From contig NZ_MSQD01000005.1 in the NCBI RefSeq assembly GCF_002102475.1, positions 1 to 64,000 on the forward strand: DNA of 64,000 nucleotides. The letters run 5' to 3'. The translations under genes were made by a program, and so were the position numbers. This DNA comes from Thermoanaerobacterium sp. PSU-2 (GTDB lineage Bacteria; Bacillota; Thermoanaerobacteria; Thermoanaerobacterales; Thermoanaerobacteraceae). Positions 7,377 through 16,636 of this stretch are shown piece by piece. The notes under the pieces are model-generated. The model made no database searches. It was not told the origin of the DNA and saw nothing but the letters and a program-made list of their open reading frames with translations. Each line of letters starts with the position of its first letter. Position 1 is the stretch's first letter.

Positions 7377-8351
7377 TTAATCCCAGAGTTTCACAATATT
7401 TATATTTTTGAAATAATGCATTATTATGTCACTGGCTTTAGCTCCATTTTTAGCCATCTGATATGCACCCCATTGAGACATGCCGACACCGTGCCCAAAT
7501 CCCCTGCCCTTTATTGTAAGATTATTTCCATCGTATTTGACGCTGTCTAACATTGTAGACTTCATCTTTTCACTTCCAATGGCAATCCTGAAATCTGGCG
7601 CATTTACAGGTATTTTATCAAAGTTCAGAAGTACCGTCCTGCCAGATATTCCTTTTGCTCCTATCTTCACTGTTTTAAAATCGCTTATTTCTATGCCCAT
7701 CTTGTTTAAAGCACTTAAAACTTCCTGTTTTGTAAAAGTATATGACCAATTTCTTATATTAGGAGGAGCTACTTTAATATCATCTGATTTTACACTTTCT
7801 GTATACGGCGGTTCACTTTTTTTATAATTAAGCCCTTCTTTAGCCAATGCCGTTCTACCTGCGGCATCTGAATGAAACCATGCTTCGATGTATTTTCCAT
7901 CGTATACGGCTACTAATCCTCTCGTATCATTTACTGCTTTCTTTATATTAGAATTGATATTTGATGGATTCCACGCTTGTGCTTCTTCGAAATCGGTTGA
8001 TATATCAGCGTTTGTGTATTTTGATTTTTCATTATCGACAAAATTTAAAACATAGCTTCTCGCCAATATTGCTTGTGCCTTTAAAGCCTCCATAGGCCAA
8101 TTGTTTTTTATCTCACCTGCGACTGTCCCCATGACATATTGTTCCAAAGGCATTGTCTCTATTTTCCCCGTCTGTGTAATGTAGACTTTCAAGACAGGCT
8201 CTTTATTATATCCACGGCTTATTTTATCAGGTATCTTTGGAATCATTGTTTTCTCCTTTGTTGACTGCATAGGCTTTTTGGCTGGAGTGCCACATGACGT
8301 AGAAACCAACATAAAGATAAGAAAAATTAAGATCCACTTTGTCTTATTCAT
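7377..8351 (-). CDS. SpoIID/LytB-domain lipoprotein
   Basis: The 324-residue product begins with a lipoprotein signal (ILIFLIFMLVSTSCG, lipobox Cys). It then carries the SpoIID/LytB domain: VLKVYITQTGKIETMPLEQYVMGTVAGEI, LKAQAILARSYVLN, TRGLVAVYDGKYIEAWFHS and the C-terminal FGHGVGMSQWGAYQMAKNG. SpoIID is a lytic transglycosylase that strips denuded glycan during engulfment, but spoIID itself lies elsewhere in Firmicutes. This is a paralogue placed between rqcP and yabP, probably acting on cell-wall or cortex glycan. ATG 8351 follows GGGAGGG. A more upstream ATG in frame has no site. Confidence 0.85.
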   Translation of the reverse strand: MNKTKWILIFLIFMLVSTSCGTPAKKPMQSTKEKTMIPKIPDKISRGYNKEPVLKVYITQTGKIETMPLEQYVMGTVAGEIKNNWPMEALKAQAILARSYVLNFVDNEKSKYTNADISTDFEEAQAWNPSNINSNIKKAVNDTRGLVAVYDGKYIEAWFHSDAAGRTALAKEGLNYKKSEPPYTESVKSDDIKVAPPNIRNWSYTFTKQEVLSALNKMGIEISDFKTVKIGAKGISGRTVLLNFDKIPVNAPDFRIAIGSEKMKSTMLDSVKYDGNNLTIKGRGFGHGVGMSQWGAYQMAKNGAKASDIIMHYFKNINIVKLWD

Positions 8352-8421
8352 AAAAAAATCCCTCCCATTCAAAATTCATTCCTTATCTTAGTATGGGAAG
8401 GATTGTCGTATTTAATTCTTT

Positions 8422-8661
8422 TTATAGTAGCCTGTACATTTTATTAGCGTCATCTTTAAGGGCATGATCTTTTATATCTAAAACTTCTGCTTTTATTACT
8501 CTATTTCCAAAATTAATCTCTACGATATCTCCTACTTTTAAAATATCGCCTGCTTTTGCCACTTTTCCATTTACAAATACCATTCCCTTGTCACAAGCTT
8601 CTTTTGCCACTGTCCTTCTTTTTATAAGCCTGGACACTTTCAAAAACTTATCAAGCCGCAT
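8422..8661 (-). CDS. rqcP: S4-domain protein RqcP (YabO/Hsp15-like)
   Basis: The product is an about 80-residue S4 RNA-binding protein: MRLDKFLKVSRLIKRRTVAKEACDKGMVFVNGKVAKAGDILKVGD in outline. RqcP (formerly YabO) binds stalled 50S subunits with RqcH and supports alanine tailing in ribosome quality control. ATG 8661 lies nine bases after GGAGG; ATG 8667 is also in frame. It follows hup after a terminator, and the order hup-rqcP-yabP-yabQ-divIC-yabR matches the ancestral Firmicute cluster. Confidence 0.88.
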   Translation of the reverse strand: MRLDKFLKVSRLIKRRTVAKEACDKGMVFVNGKVAKAGDILKVGDIVEINFGNRVIKAEVLDIKDHALKDDANKMYRLL

Positions 8662-8684
8662 GTCCATCGTCCTCCAAAAAAACA

Positions 8685-8704
8685 ATCAGGTCATACGACC
8701 TGAT
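8685..8704 (-). terminator. Hairpin terminator between hup and rqcP
   Basis: ATCAGGTC and GACCTGAT pair around a four-base loop, followed on the minus strand by TGTTTTTTT. It immediately precedes the rqcP ribosome site, so it would reduce expression of rqcP relative to the abundant HU message. Confidence 0.8.
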
Positions 8705-8705
8705 C

Positions 8706-8984
8706 TTATGCATTTACTAAATCTTTTAATGCCTTTCCTGCTTTAAATACTGGTGCTTTTGAAGCAGGAATCGTAATTTCCTCTTTTGTCTGTGGATTTC
8801 TGCCCTTTCTTTCTGCTCTTTCCCTTACTTCGAATGTTCCAAAACCTACTAATTGAACTTTGTCTCCTTGTTTTAAAGCTTCTTGAACTGCATCAACAAA
8901 TGCATTTAATGCCTTTTCTGCATCCTTTTTTGTTAACTCACTTTTTTCTGCAATCTTAGTAACAAGATCTGCCTTATTCACCAT
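8706..8984 (-). CDS. hup: DNA-binding protein HU
   Basis: This 92-residue protein shows the full HU pattern: [33 protein letters not shown], then [31 protein letters not shown] and the end [13 protein letters not shown]. The R-x-GRNPQT arm inserts a proline into the DNA minor groove. It is a homodimeric nucleoid protein. GGAGG precedes ATG 8984. Confidence 0.96.
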   Translation of the reverse strand: MVNKADLVTKIAEKSELTKKDAEKALNAFVDAVQEALKQGDKVQLVGFGTFEVRERAERKGRNPQTKEEITIPASKAPVFKAGKALKDLVNA

Positions 8985-9055
8985 AATACCTCCTTAGTAA
9001 TTTATACTACACTTATTTATTCTTCACAAATCTTAAAAATCCTGCTAGTTTAAGC

Positions 9056-10543
9056 TTATTTTTGTGCTTTTTTATTAAATTTATTCATTTTTGCCTCATT
9101 CCAGAGGCTATCCATCTCAGATAATGTCATGTCTTCCAATTTATGTCCAGATTTCTCTGCTGCATTTTCTATGTAATTGAACCTCTGGATGAATTTTTCA
9201 ATGGTCTTATGAACAGCAATTTCGGGGTCTATTTTCAAAAATCTAGCAACATTTACGACAGCAAAAATCAAATCACCTAATTCTTCTACTTTATCATTTT
9301 CGTCTTCCCCTTTATACACCTCCTTAAATTCATTTAATTCTTCATAGACTTTTGCCATTGCGTCGTCTACATTGTCCCAGTCAAAGCCTACTTTTGCCGC
9401 TTTTTCTTGCACTTTATAACCCCTAATCAATGCTGGCATAGACCTTGGAACACTTTTTAACTCATTTGTGTGGGATTTATAGCCTTTTTCATCTTTCTTT
9501 ATCTCATCCCACCTTTTTAGAACATCTGCTGAAGTAGCTATTTCCTCCACTCCAAACACATGAGGGTGCCTGTAAATCATCTTTTTACACTCGGCATCAC
9601 ATACATCATGAAAGTTGAATGCCTTTCTCTCATCAGCTATTTGAGAGTGAAAAACCACCTGCAGCAAAACGTCTCCAAGCTCTTCCAATAAACTTTCGTC
9701 TGAATTGTTCTCTATTGCATCGATTACTTCATAGCATTCTTCAATCAAATATCTTTTTAATGTGCTGTGATCCTGCTCTTTATCCCAAGGACATCCACTC
9801 TCACCTCTGAGCTTTGCCATTATGTCCAGCAAGTCATCTACATCGTACCTTGCTTTAAAAGTGCCTTCGACAGGCGGTATAAATATAGATGTAAGGTAAT
9901 CGATCCAATCTATCATGTCAATTTCATACAAAGGCATGGTTTCGATTCGCTGTTCACCTTTTACACCAGCACTTTTTACAACCGTCACCAGAAATTCGTC
10001 GCCGTAAATGTCCATAAGCTTAAGCTTTACTTCTGAAGCCACCCTTTTATTGTAAACCTGTGTTACTAAATTATTGCACCTTTTGTCAGGTTTTATACTA
10101 TCAAGAGACAGTCCATCGATGATTTTCAATCCATAAATAGGATCTATTTTTAATTCATTCACGACAACATCGACAAAGCTCATAGCAGGAACAACTTCTA
10201 CTTTTATATCGTCACTGTCATTTAAAAACTTTAACAGATACTCAACAGTTTTTTCCGCAACTAAAGGATTGCCTGGAACAGCATAGACTACATTATCGTA
10301 TTTTTCGGCAATTTCTACTATTTCCCGAGTAATATTATCATAAACTTCCTCAAATGTCGAGCCCGTTTCATAAATTTTATCGAAAGTTTCAAAAGACAAT
10401 CCCATATCCATTAAATATTTTACAACAGGGTGCTTTTCCGTCCTTAAATACAACTTGTCTGCATTCTTCATCTTTTCAATAGTTTCAATTGTCATGTGTT
10501 CAAACCCGCCAGGTCCAAGCCCTACTATGGTTAATTTGCCCAT
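9056..10543 (-). CDS. mazG: MazG nucleotide pyrophosphohydrolase with N-terminal methylase-like domain (YabN)
   Basis: The 495-residue protein fuses two domains. Residues about 1-220 are a tetrapyrrole-methylase-like domain (LTIVGLGPGGFEHMT, VVYAVPGNPLVAEKTVEYLL). Residues about 235-490 carry two MazG repeats with helix motifs LLEELGDVLLQVVFHSQIA and VEELGDLIFAVVNVARFL and the metal-binding EEcYE/EELGD acids. MazG hydrolyses noncanonical NTPs to NMP and pyrophosphate. The fusion is the usual Firmicute YabN form. GGAGG lies before ATG 10543. It heads the minus-strand run toward hup. Confidence 0.93.
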   Translation of the reverse strand: MGKLTIVGLGPGGFEHMTIETIEKMKNADKLYLRTEKHPVVKYLMDMGLSFETFDKIYETGSTFEEVYDNITREIVEIAEKYDNVVYAVPGNPLVAEKTVEYLLKFLNDSDDIKVEVVPAMSFVDVVVNELKIDPIYGLKIIDGLSLDSIKPDKRCNNLVTQVYNKRVASEVKLKLMDIYGDEFLVTVVKSAGVKGEQRIETMPLYEIDMIDWIDYLTSIFIPPVEGTFKARYDVDDLLDIMAKLRGESGCPWDKEQDHSTLKRYLIEECYEVIDAIENNSDESLLEELGDVLLQVVFHSQIADERKAFNFHDVCDAECKKMIYRHPHVFGVEEIATSADVLKRWDEIKKDEKGYKSHTNELKSVPRSMPALIRGYKVQEKAAKVGFDWDNVDDAMAKVYEELNEFKEVYKGEDENDKVEELGDLIFAVVNVARFLKIDPEIAVHKTIEKFIQRFNYIENAAEKSGHKLEDMTLSEMDSLWNEAKMNKFNKKAQK

Positions 10544-10739
10544 TTTTACACCTCCGACTATTTAATTAATATTATACCATTGAATTCACACAAAAAAACA
10601 AATTTCTACAATATTAAACCAGCAAAAATTTCACTTTGCTTAAAATATATTAATAGCACAAATAAAAGCGATTGAAAATTTCAACTAGTTAAATTATAAT
10701 ATATTTTATAATAAAAAGGGGGAGGGAGGCCAATTTCTG

Positions 10740-12056
10740 ATGGATGTAGTTAAATTAGGGAAGAAAATCAGAGATGAAAGAAAAAAACTCCTTTTAAAAC
10801 AGGGTGATATTTCGGGTGATGAATTTTCAAAAGGCTATATAAGTTTGATAGAAAAGGGGAAGATAAATCCTTCGCTAAAGGCTTTAGATTTTATTGCAAA
10901 GAAATTGAACAAACCGCTGGTGTACTTTCTTGATGACGATTACAAAGACAAAGCAGAACTTATAGATGAGATAAATACTTACAAAAAAGTATTGAAATTA
11001 GTGATAGAAGGAAGAAAGTCGCTTGACAGTGGAAATTTAGCCGATGCCATATCTTATTATCAAAAAGCTTTAGAGCTTAATGTAGATGAATACACTTTAA
11101 ATATAATAAGCTTTTATTTAGGCAGGACGTACACAAAAATTGAAGATTACAAGTCTGCTTTAGATTCATTCAATAGGTGTTTGACTTACTTTTCTCAAAA
11201 TTCTTTACACGAAATTCTCGTTGAAATATACTACAACATAGGTTTGTGTCATGAAAAATTGCAAAATCCTGATGCTGCGCTGACTTTTTATTTGAAAGCT
11301 ATCGACGAATTCGAAAAAAGCAGTATAATTAATTATGAACTTAAATGTAAGATGCTTTATAGCATCGGCGATCTTTACAATAAGCTAGGAGAACTCATAA
11401 AATCGAGGGATTACTATTTAAATTGTTTAAACTATGCCACGATGACAAACACTGTTAACTACATTGCAAAGTGCAACAATGGTCTTGGACTTATAAATTA
11501 CAAATTAAAAGAATACAACGATGCACTAAATTACATAAGAAAGTCTTTAGTAATAAGTAAGGCATTAAACATAAAAGGCGACATTGCCAGCGAATACAAC
11601 TTATTGGGATTTGTCTATACAGATCTTAGGAAATACAATATAGCAAAAAGATATTTCCTCAAAAGCTACTCTATGTACAAAGATTTAGGCAACAAAACAG
11701 GCATGGCATGTAATCTGACTGAATTAGGCAGAATAGAATTTTACTTAGAAAATTATGATAAAGCTCTTGAACACATAAATTCATCTATGAATATATTGAA
11801 AGAGTTAAATGCGGAAGAAGAGATTGGCAGGTTGTACACTTTGCTGGGCACTATACATTTAAAACTTAAGGATTTTAAACAATCTGCATCAGAACTGAAT
11901 AAATCATTGGAAATATTAAAAAAGCTGGGGCTTAAAAGGGAACTTTCAGATGCTTACAAAGCTTTAGGCAACCTGTATATATCGATTGGCAAGCCTGATT
12001 TAGCCAGTGAAAATTTCAATAAATCCATTGAACTTTTATGTGACTATTACAAATAG
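10740..12056 (+). CDS. XRE-type regulator with tetratricopeptide repeats
   Basis: Residues about 5-65 form an XRE helix-turn-helix (KLGKKIRDERKKLLLKQGDISG, YISLIEKGKINPSLKALDFIAKKLN). The remainder, about 75-435, is a run of TPR motifs such as AISYYQKALELNVDEY, ALTFYLKAIDEFEKS and ALEHINSSMNILKEL. The architecture is that of Rap/NprR/PlcR-like regulators, in which the TPR barrel binds a peptide or partner. No pheromone gene was seen next to it. The MFS exporter gene follows after 12 bases, so the protein may regulate that exporter. The start ATG 10740 lies after a GGGAGG run. Confidence 0.85.
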   Translation: MDVVKLGKKIRDERKKLLLKQGDISGDEFSKGYISLIEKGKINPSLKALDFIAKKLNKPLVYFLDDDYKDKAELIDEINTYKKVLKLVIEGRKSLDSGNLADAISYYQKALELNVDEYTLNIISFYLGRTYTKIEDYKSALDSFNRCLTYFSQNSLHEILVEIYYNIGLCHEKLQNPDAALTFYLKAIDEFEKSSIINYELKCKMLYSIGDLYNKLGELIKSRDYYLNCLNYATMTNTVNYIAKCNNGLGLINYKLKEYNDALNYIRKSLVISKALNIKGDIASEYNLLGFVYTDLRKYNIAKRYFLKSYSMYKDLGNKTGMACNLTELGRIEFYLENYDKALEHINSSMNILKELNAEEEIGRLYTLLGTIHLKLKDFKQSASELNKSLEILKKLGLKRELSDAYKALGNLYISIGKPDLASENFNKSIELLCDYYK

Positions 12057-12068
12057 GAGGCATTTTAA

Positions 12069-13334
12069 TTGAACTCATTCTATATTTTTCTTGATAAACT
12101 GACTGACAGTGTTTTTCCTGCATTAAGGCATAGAAATTTCAGATTGTTTTGGTTTGGACAAATGATATCCCTCATAGGCACATGGATGCAAAATATTGGT
12201 CAAGATTGGCTAGTCCTTAAACTGACCAATTCTGCATTCTTGTTGGGTGTTGTAAGCGCCCTTCAATTTCTGCCTATGCTTTTTTTATCTCTGTTTGCTG
12301 GTGTCGTAATAGATAGGTTTCCAAAGAGAAAGATCCTTATATTTACTCAGACAAGCCTGCTGGTGACAGCTTTGGCTCTTGCAACGCTAACTGCATTAAA
12401 CATAATAAACTACTGGGAAATACTCGTTTTAGCAACCATCGTCGGTTTCATAAACACCATCGACAATCCTGCAAGGCAATCATTTATAATCGATTTAGTT
12501 GGCAAAGAAGACTTGATGAATGCAATATCACTTAATTCTTCCATATTCAATGCAGCCAGAATCATAGGACCTGGCATAGCAGGCGTACTTATAGGCCTTT
12601 TAGGTTATGCACTGTGCTTTTACCTCAACGCATTAAGCTTTATTGCAGTAATCACTGGTTTAATCCTTATTGATGTGAAAGTAAGCAAATCAAGAGCAAT
12701 GTTAAAAAAGGAAGATGTGATATCAGATATAAAAGAAGGGCTTCTCTACATCAAAAATACTCCGATAATATTCGCTACTATACTTATGATGGCGGTTTTA
12801 AGCACGTTCGCCATAAATTTCAATGTTTTAGTGCCTGTGTTTGCAAAAAACATCTTAAATCAAAATTCCACGGGATACGGCTTTCTCATGTCATCTATGG
12901 GCGTTGGCGCATTAATAGGTGCTCTAATACTGGCATCATTAAGCAAGAAAGGTGCGAAACCTTTCTATCTCATATTAGGTGGAGTGGGATTGTGTGTCTT
13001 CCAAATCTTAATCGGTTTTCAAAGCTACTATTGGCTTACAACGATTCTCCTCGCTTTATCTGGATTTTCTATGATTACTTTCTCTGCATCGGCAAACACC
13101 ACCGTACAGCTTAACTCCAGCAACAGATTTAGAGGGAGAGTCATGAGCGTATACTCTTTAGTGTTTGGAGGCGTCACGCCTATAGGTGCCCTTTACGCAG
13201 GAAGTCTTGCCGAAAAAGTTGGCGCACACATGACATTTATAATAAGTGGTATTATAGGCATCGCATATATACTGTATGTAGTATTATTCAAGTACAAAAA
13301 GAGCTTTTCTTTAGACATTGTAGAAGACGAGTAA
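12069..13334 (+). CDS. MFS exporter, EntS/MFS_3 type
   Basis: A 421-residue, 12-helix transporter of the major facilitator superfamily. The N-terminal text FRLFWFGQMISLIGTWMQNIGQDWLVLKL and the loop GVVIDRFPKRKILIFTQ (motif A variant) are typical of the EntS-like subgroup. FINTIDNPARQSFIIDLV is another subgroup signature. Substrates of relatives include siderophores and macrolides; here the substrate is unknown. The start is TTG 12069, eight bases after TAGGAGG. It forms a two-gene operon with the XRE-TPR regulator. Confidence 0.85.
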   Translation: MNSFYIFLDKLTDSVFPALRHRNFRLFWFGQMISLIGTWMQNIGQDWLVLKLTNSAFLLGVVSALQFLPMLFLSLFAGVVIDRFPKRKILIFTQTSLLVTALALATLTALNIINYWEILVLATIVGFINTIDNPARQSFIIDLVGKEDLMNAISLNSSIFNAARIIGPGIAGVLIGLLGYALCFYLNALSFIAVITGLILIDVKVSKSRAMLKKEDVISDIKEGLLYIKNTPIIFATILMMAVLSTFAINFNVLVPVFAKNILNQNSTGYGFLMSSMGVGALIGALILASLSKKGAKPFYLILGGVGLCVFQILIGFQSYYWLTTILLALSGFSMITFSASANTTVQLNSSNRFRGRVMSVYSLVFGGVTPIGALYAGSLAEKVGAHMTFIISGIIGIAYILYVVLFKYKKSFSLDIVEDE

Positions 13335-13337
13335 AAA

Positions 13338-13364
13338 AGGACCAGCTTCAATATTGCTGGTCCT
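13338..13364 (-). terminator. Terminator spanning the hydF stop codon
   Basis: AGGACCAGC and GCTGGTCCT form a perfect 9-bp stem followed on the minus strand by TTTTTT. The upstream arm encodes the last residues of HydF (DEDQQY). It also separates hydF from the convergent MFS gene. Confidence 0.85.
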
Positions 13365-14583
13365 CGTCATATATAAGCTTCGCAGACGGAAACATCTCAA
13401 TTGCCCGCGGCAAAATCCCTTGCACGTATGCAATTAAAAGCCCATAATTTACAATCGGAATTTCTTTGCCTTTTGCATAGGATATTCTGTACATCATTTC
13501 TCTCTTGTTAAGCATACACCCACCGCAATGAACAATAAGCTTGTACTGGTCAAGATTGTCTGGAAACGTCATTCCACTGGAAAAATCAAATTGAATATCA
13601 CCGCCTACAATTTGGCGTATCCACCTGGGTATTTTTACTTTCCCTATATCATCAGATTGCCTGTGGTGTGTACATCCTTCGGCTATAAGAACCTTGTCAC
13701 CGGGTTTAAGTCTTTCTAATACTTTAAGCCCTTTTGTCAATTCGTCAAGGTCGCCTTTGTACCTTGCAAAAAGAATCGAAAAAGATGTTAAAGGTATGTC
13801 CCGAGGTGTATCTGCACTTACTTTTGAGAAAACCTGCGAATCAGTGATAACTAATGCCGGTTTCTTCCCTAAATTCTCCAACGTCTCTTTCAGCTCGTAT
13901 TCCTTTGTGACAATAGCGATAGCATCACTTTCAATCACATCTCTTATCACCTGTTGCTGCGGCAGTATAAGCCTTCCCTTAGGTGCAGCCTTATCTATCG
14001 GCACTACCAGCACCACGAAATCACCAGGATTTATCAGATCAGACACCAAAGAAAGCTCTTTATCATCGTATGGAGCCTTTTTTATTATTTGCCTTTTAAG
14101 CTCTTCTATGCCATAACCATTATTGGCAGACGTCTCAACAAGCTCTAATTTCAACTTCTTTTCCCAATCAGCTTTTTGATTGAAATGAAATTGAGCTAAA
14201 TCCGCCTTGTTTAAAACACCTACAACCGGAATATTTTTCTCTCTGATCTTATCTAAAATTTCCTCCTCAAACTCTGACGGCCCCACCATGCCATCTATCA
14301 CAAGCAAAGCAAGATCCGTCCTGTTTAGCACTTCATACGTTTTTTTGACCCTTAGTTCTCCCAGCTCCCCTGTATCGTCAAGTCCTGCAGTATCTGTTAT
14401 CACTACAGGGCCTATCGGCAGTATCTCCATCGCTTTCTGCACAGGGTCTGTTGTAGTACCTGCTACATCGGAGACAATAGCGATGTTTTGATTAGTAAGT
14501 GCATTTATTATGCTTGATTTTCCTGCGTTTCTTCTGCCAAATATTGATATATGCAATCTCGATGCATTTGGCGTCGTATTCAT
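13348..14583 (-). CDS. hydF: [FeFe]-hydrogenase H-cluster maturation GTPase HydF
   Basis: The 411-residue protein has an N-terminal GTPase domain with P-loop FGRRNAGKSSIINAL, DTAGLDD (G3) and LNKADLA (G4). A middle dimerisation domain follows. The C-terminal cluster domain carries the HydF signature VHCGGCMLNKREMM, whose cysteines with an upstream His/Cys (EGCTHHRQSDD) bind a [4Fe-4S] cluster. HydF is the scaffold that receives the 2Fe subcluster from HydE and HydG and delivers it to the hydrogenase. It overlaps aspA by four bases (ATGA), a pairing often seen in hydrogen-producing Clostridia. hydE and hydG are not in the window. Confidence 0.95.
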   Translation of the reverse strand: MNTTPNASRLHISIFGRRNAGKSSIINALTNQNIAIVSDVAGTTTDPVQKAMEILPIGPVVITDTAGLDDTGELGELRVKKTYEVLNRTDLALLVIDGMVGPSEFEEEILDKIREKNIPVVGVLNKADLAQFHFNQKADWEKKLKLELVETSANNGYGIEELKRQIIKKAPYDDKELSLVSDLINPGDFVVLVVPIDKAAPKGRLILPQQQVIRDVIESDAIAIVTKEYELKETLENLGKKPALVITDSQVFSKVSADTPRDIPLTSFSILFARYKGDLDELTKGLKVLERLKPGDKVLIAEGCTHHRQSDDIGKVKIPRWIRQIVGGDIQFDFSSGMTFPDNLDQYKLIVHCGGCMLNKREMMYRISYAKGKEIPIVNYGLLIAYVQGILPRAIEMFPSAKLIYDEDQQY

Positions 14584-15995
14584 CTATTTTCCCCTCTCAA
14601 TCTTTTTAAACCAGGTATGCCTGGTTTTGTCATTTCGTATTCATTAAGTATGGCATCAAGCTGTTCTTCTTTAAAATATTTTTTAGCAACTTCTCTTATC
14701 GTCTTTCCTTTCTCTTTAGCTTCTTTTGCTATCATAGATGCTTTTTCGTATCCCAAATGAGGGCTTAAAACAATCGCATAAGATAGGCTGTTTTCCACCA
14801 TTTCTTCAAGGTGATGCCGATTAGCCTCTATGCCTTTTATACATTTATATATAAACATGTCTACTGCATTTTTAAGAAGATCAATCTCATTGAAAAGATT
14901 ATAGGCAATAAGCGGCAATGTGAAATTAAGCTCAAATTCCCCAGATTGCGCTCCTAATGTTATAGCATAATCGCAGGACAATACTTGATATGCTGCCTGT
15001 TTTACTGCCTCAGGTATTACTGGATTTATCTTGCCCGGCATTATAGACGAACCAGCTTGTACTTCCGGTATGGTTATCTCCATAAGTCCACATCTTGGAC
15101 CTGATGACATAAGCCTAATATCATTAGATATCTTGATAAGATTTGTAGCTGCAGCTTTCAACATACCTGATACTTCCACAAAAACATCGTTATTTTGAGT
15201 AGGATCCATCATGTACTCAGCTCTGGCAAGTCCAATTCCTGTTATGTCTCTTAAAATCTCAATGACGCTGTAGATATACCTTATGTCAGCATTTAACCCT
15301 GTGCCGACAGCAGTCCCACCTATATTCACCTGCCTTAGCCTTTCCTCCACCTTGTATATCCTCCACCTATCCCTTGCGATTGCCTGTGCATATGCTCCAA
15401 ACTCCTGACCCAGCATCACAGGCACAGCATCCTGCAGTTCCGTCCTACCCATCTTAATTACGTCTTTAAACTCGTCTTCCTTTTCTTGAAGTGCTACTTG
15501 TAGATTAGCAAAACTCTCACTTAAAGGCTTTAAAAGTTTAATAGCTGCTATTCTTACAGCAGTAGGAAAAACATCGTTTGTGGATTGGCTTAAGTTTACA
15601 TGATCAACAGGACTTACTAAATCATAATTTCCTTTTTCGCCGCCAAGCAGCTCTATCGCCCTATTTGCTATGACTTCATTCATATTCATATTTGCAGATG
15701 TACCTGCTCCACCCTGAAGTGCATCAACAATGAATTGGTCGTGAAATTTACCTTCGATTATTTCATCACATGCAATAATTATAGCATCTGCAATTTTTTT
15801 ATCAAGCAATTTTATGTTTCTATTGGCTATAGCAGCCGCCTTTTTTACTTGTGCCAGTGCTATTATAAGCTCTCTATGAATTGGTTGACCTGACAAATTG
15901 AAATTTTCATGAGCTCTTAAACTGTGAATGCCATAATAAGCATCATTAGGCACTTCCATATATCCTAAAATATCGTGTTCTATCCTGTAGCTCAT
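14580..15995 (-). CDS. aspA: Aspartate ammonia-lyase
   Basis: The product (471 residues from ATG 15995) is a class II fumarase/aspartase. It has GAGTSANMNMNEVIANRA near residue 100, the HVNLSQSTNDVFPTA region, and the catalytic loop GSSIMPGKINPVIPE. It converts aspartate to fumarate and ammonia. The start was set at ATG 15995 because GAAGGTG lies just upstream and the text MSYRIEHDILG is the usual N-terminus. It is translationally coupled to hydF by a four-base overlap. Confidence 0.94.
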   Translation of the reverse strand: MSYRIEHDILGYMEVPNDAYYGIHSLRAHENFNLSGQPIHRELIIALAQVKKAAAIANRNIKLLDKKIADAIIIACDEIIEGKFHDQFIVDALQGGAGTSANMNMNEVIANRAIELLGGEKGNYDLVSPVDHVNLSQSTNDVFPTAVRIAAIKLLKPLSESFANLQVALQEKEDEFKDVIKMGRTELQDAVPVMLGQEFGAYAQAIARDRWRIYKVEERLRQVNIGGTAVGTGLNADIRYIYSVIEILRDITGIGLARAEYMMDPTQNNDVFVEVSGMLKAAATNLIKISNDIRLMSSGPRCGLMEITIPEVQAGSSIMPGKINPVIPEAVKQAAYQVLSCDYAITLGAQSGEFELNFTLPLIAYNLFNEIDLLKNAVDMFIYKCIKGIEANRHHLEEMVENSLSYAIVLSPHLGYEKASMIAKEAKEKGKTIREVAKKYFKEEQLDAILNEYEMTKPGIPGLKRLRGENR

Positions 15996-16126
15996 CTTTT
16001 TCACCTTCTTAACATGTATTCCAAAAACATCAAAGCTTTCATACAATATATTAGCATATTTTTATCAAAAATATATTATCATAATACTACTTGATTTTAA
16101 TTTATATGAGGTGTATAATATTTACA

Positions 16127-16162
16127 AAAGATAATTTTTATCAAAAGAAATAAATTATCTTT
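16127..16162 (+). promoter_or_regulatory. Inverted repeat in the leader of the desulfoferrodoxin gene
   Basis: AAAGATAATTT and AAATTATCTTT are perfect 11-base arms separated by 14 bases. They lie 21 bases before the gene start, upstream of its AGGAGG. The dyad could be a redox-regulator operator (PerR-like sites are AT-rich palindromes) or an mRNA hairpin. Neither role is shown. Confidence 0.35.
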
Positions 16163-16183
16163 AAATTAAAAGGAGGTTTTCTT

Positions 16184-16564
16184 ATGGCAAATTTATTTGG
16201 AGTTTACAAATGCAAGGAGTGCGGAAATGTTGTAGAAGTTTTAAACGCTGGTGATGGAACATTGACATGCTGTGAAAAACCAATGGAAGAGCAAATAGTA
16301 AATACAGTTGATGCCAGCAAAGAAAAACACGTTCCTGTGATATTAAAAGACGGTGACACAGTAACAGTAAAAGTTGGCAGCGTAGAACATCCTATGGAGG
16401 AAAAACACTACATAGAGTGGATTTCAATTTTAGCCGACGGAATTTACATGAGGAAGATGTTAAAACCAGGAGATAAACCTGAAGCAACATTCAAGACAGA
16501 TGCAGCAAAGATTCAAGCTTGGGCATATTGCAATTTGCACGGCTTGTGGACTGCAGAGATTTAA
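16184..16564 (+). CDS. dfx: Desulfoferrodoxin (superoxide reductase)
   Basis: The 126-residue protein has an N-terminal desulforedoxin domain with CKECGNVVEV and TCCEKPM, the four cysteines of centre I. The C-terminal SOR domain has EKHVPVI, VGSVEHPMEEKHYIEW and a final AYCNLHGLW, supplying the His and Cys ligands of the catalytic Fe centre II. It reduces superoxide to hydrogen peroxide without producing oxygen, a typical defence of anaerobes. AGGAGG precedes ATG 16184. Confidence 0.96.
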   Translation: MANLFGVYKCKECGNVVEVLNAGDGTLTCCEKPMEEQIVNTVDASKEKHVPVILKDGDTVTVKVGSVEHPMEEKHYIEWISILADGIYMRKMLKPGDKPEATFKTDAAKIQAWAYCNLHGLWTAEI

Positions 16565-16601
16565 ACTTTACTCCTCCTATTTTTGCATTTGTTTATGCAT
16601 A

Positions 16602-16632
16602 AAAGATGTCCTAATGAGGACATCTTTTTGTT
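16602..16632 (+). terminator. Bidirectional terminator between dfx and mntH
   Basis: AAAGATGTCCT (16602-16612) pairs with AGGACATCTTT (16617-16627) around AATG. T runs exist in both directions, so it can end the two convergent genes. Confidence 0.85.
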
Positions 16633-16636
16633 TTGT

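Noticed and set aside
13454-14148. Plus-strand frames inside hydF and other long genes
   Set aside because: They lie wholly antisense to well-identified conserved genes, lack ribosome sites and show no family motifs.
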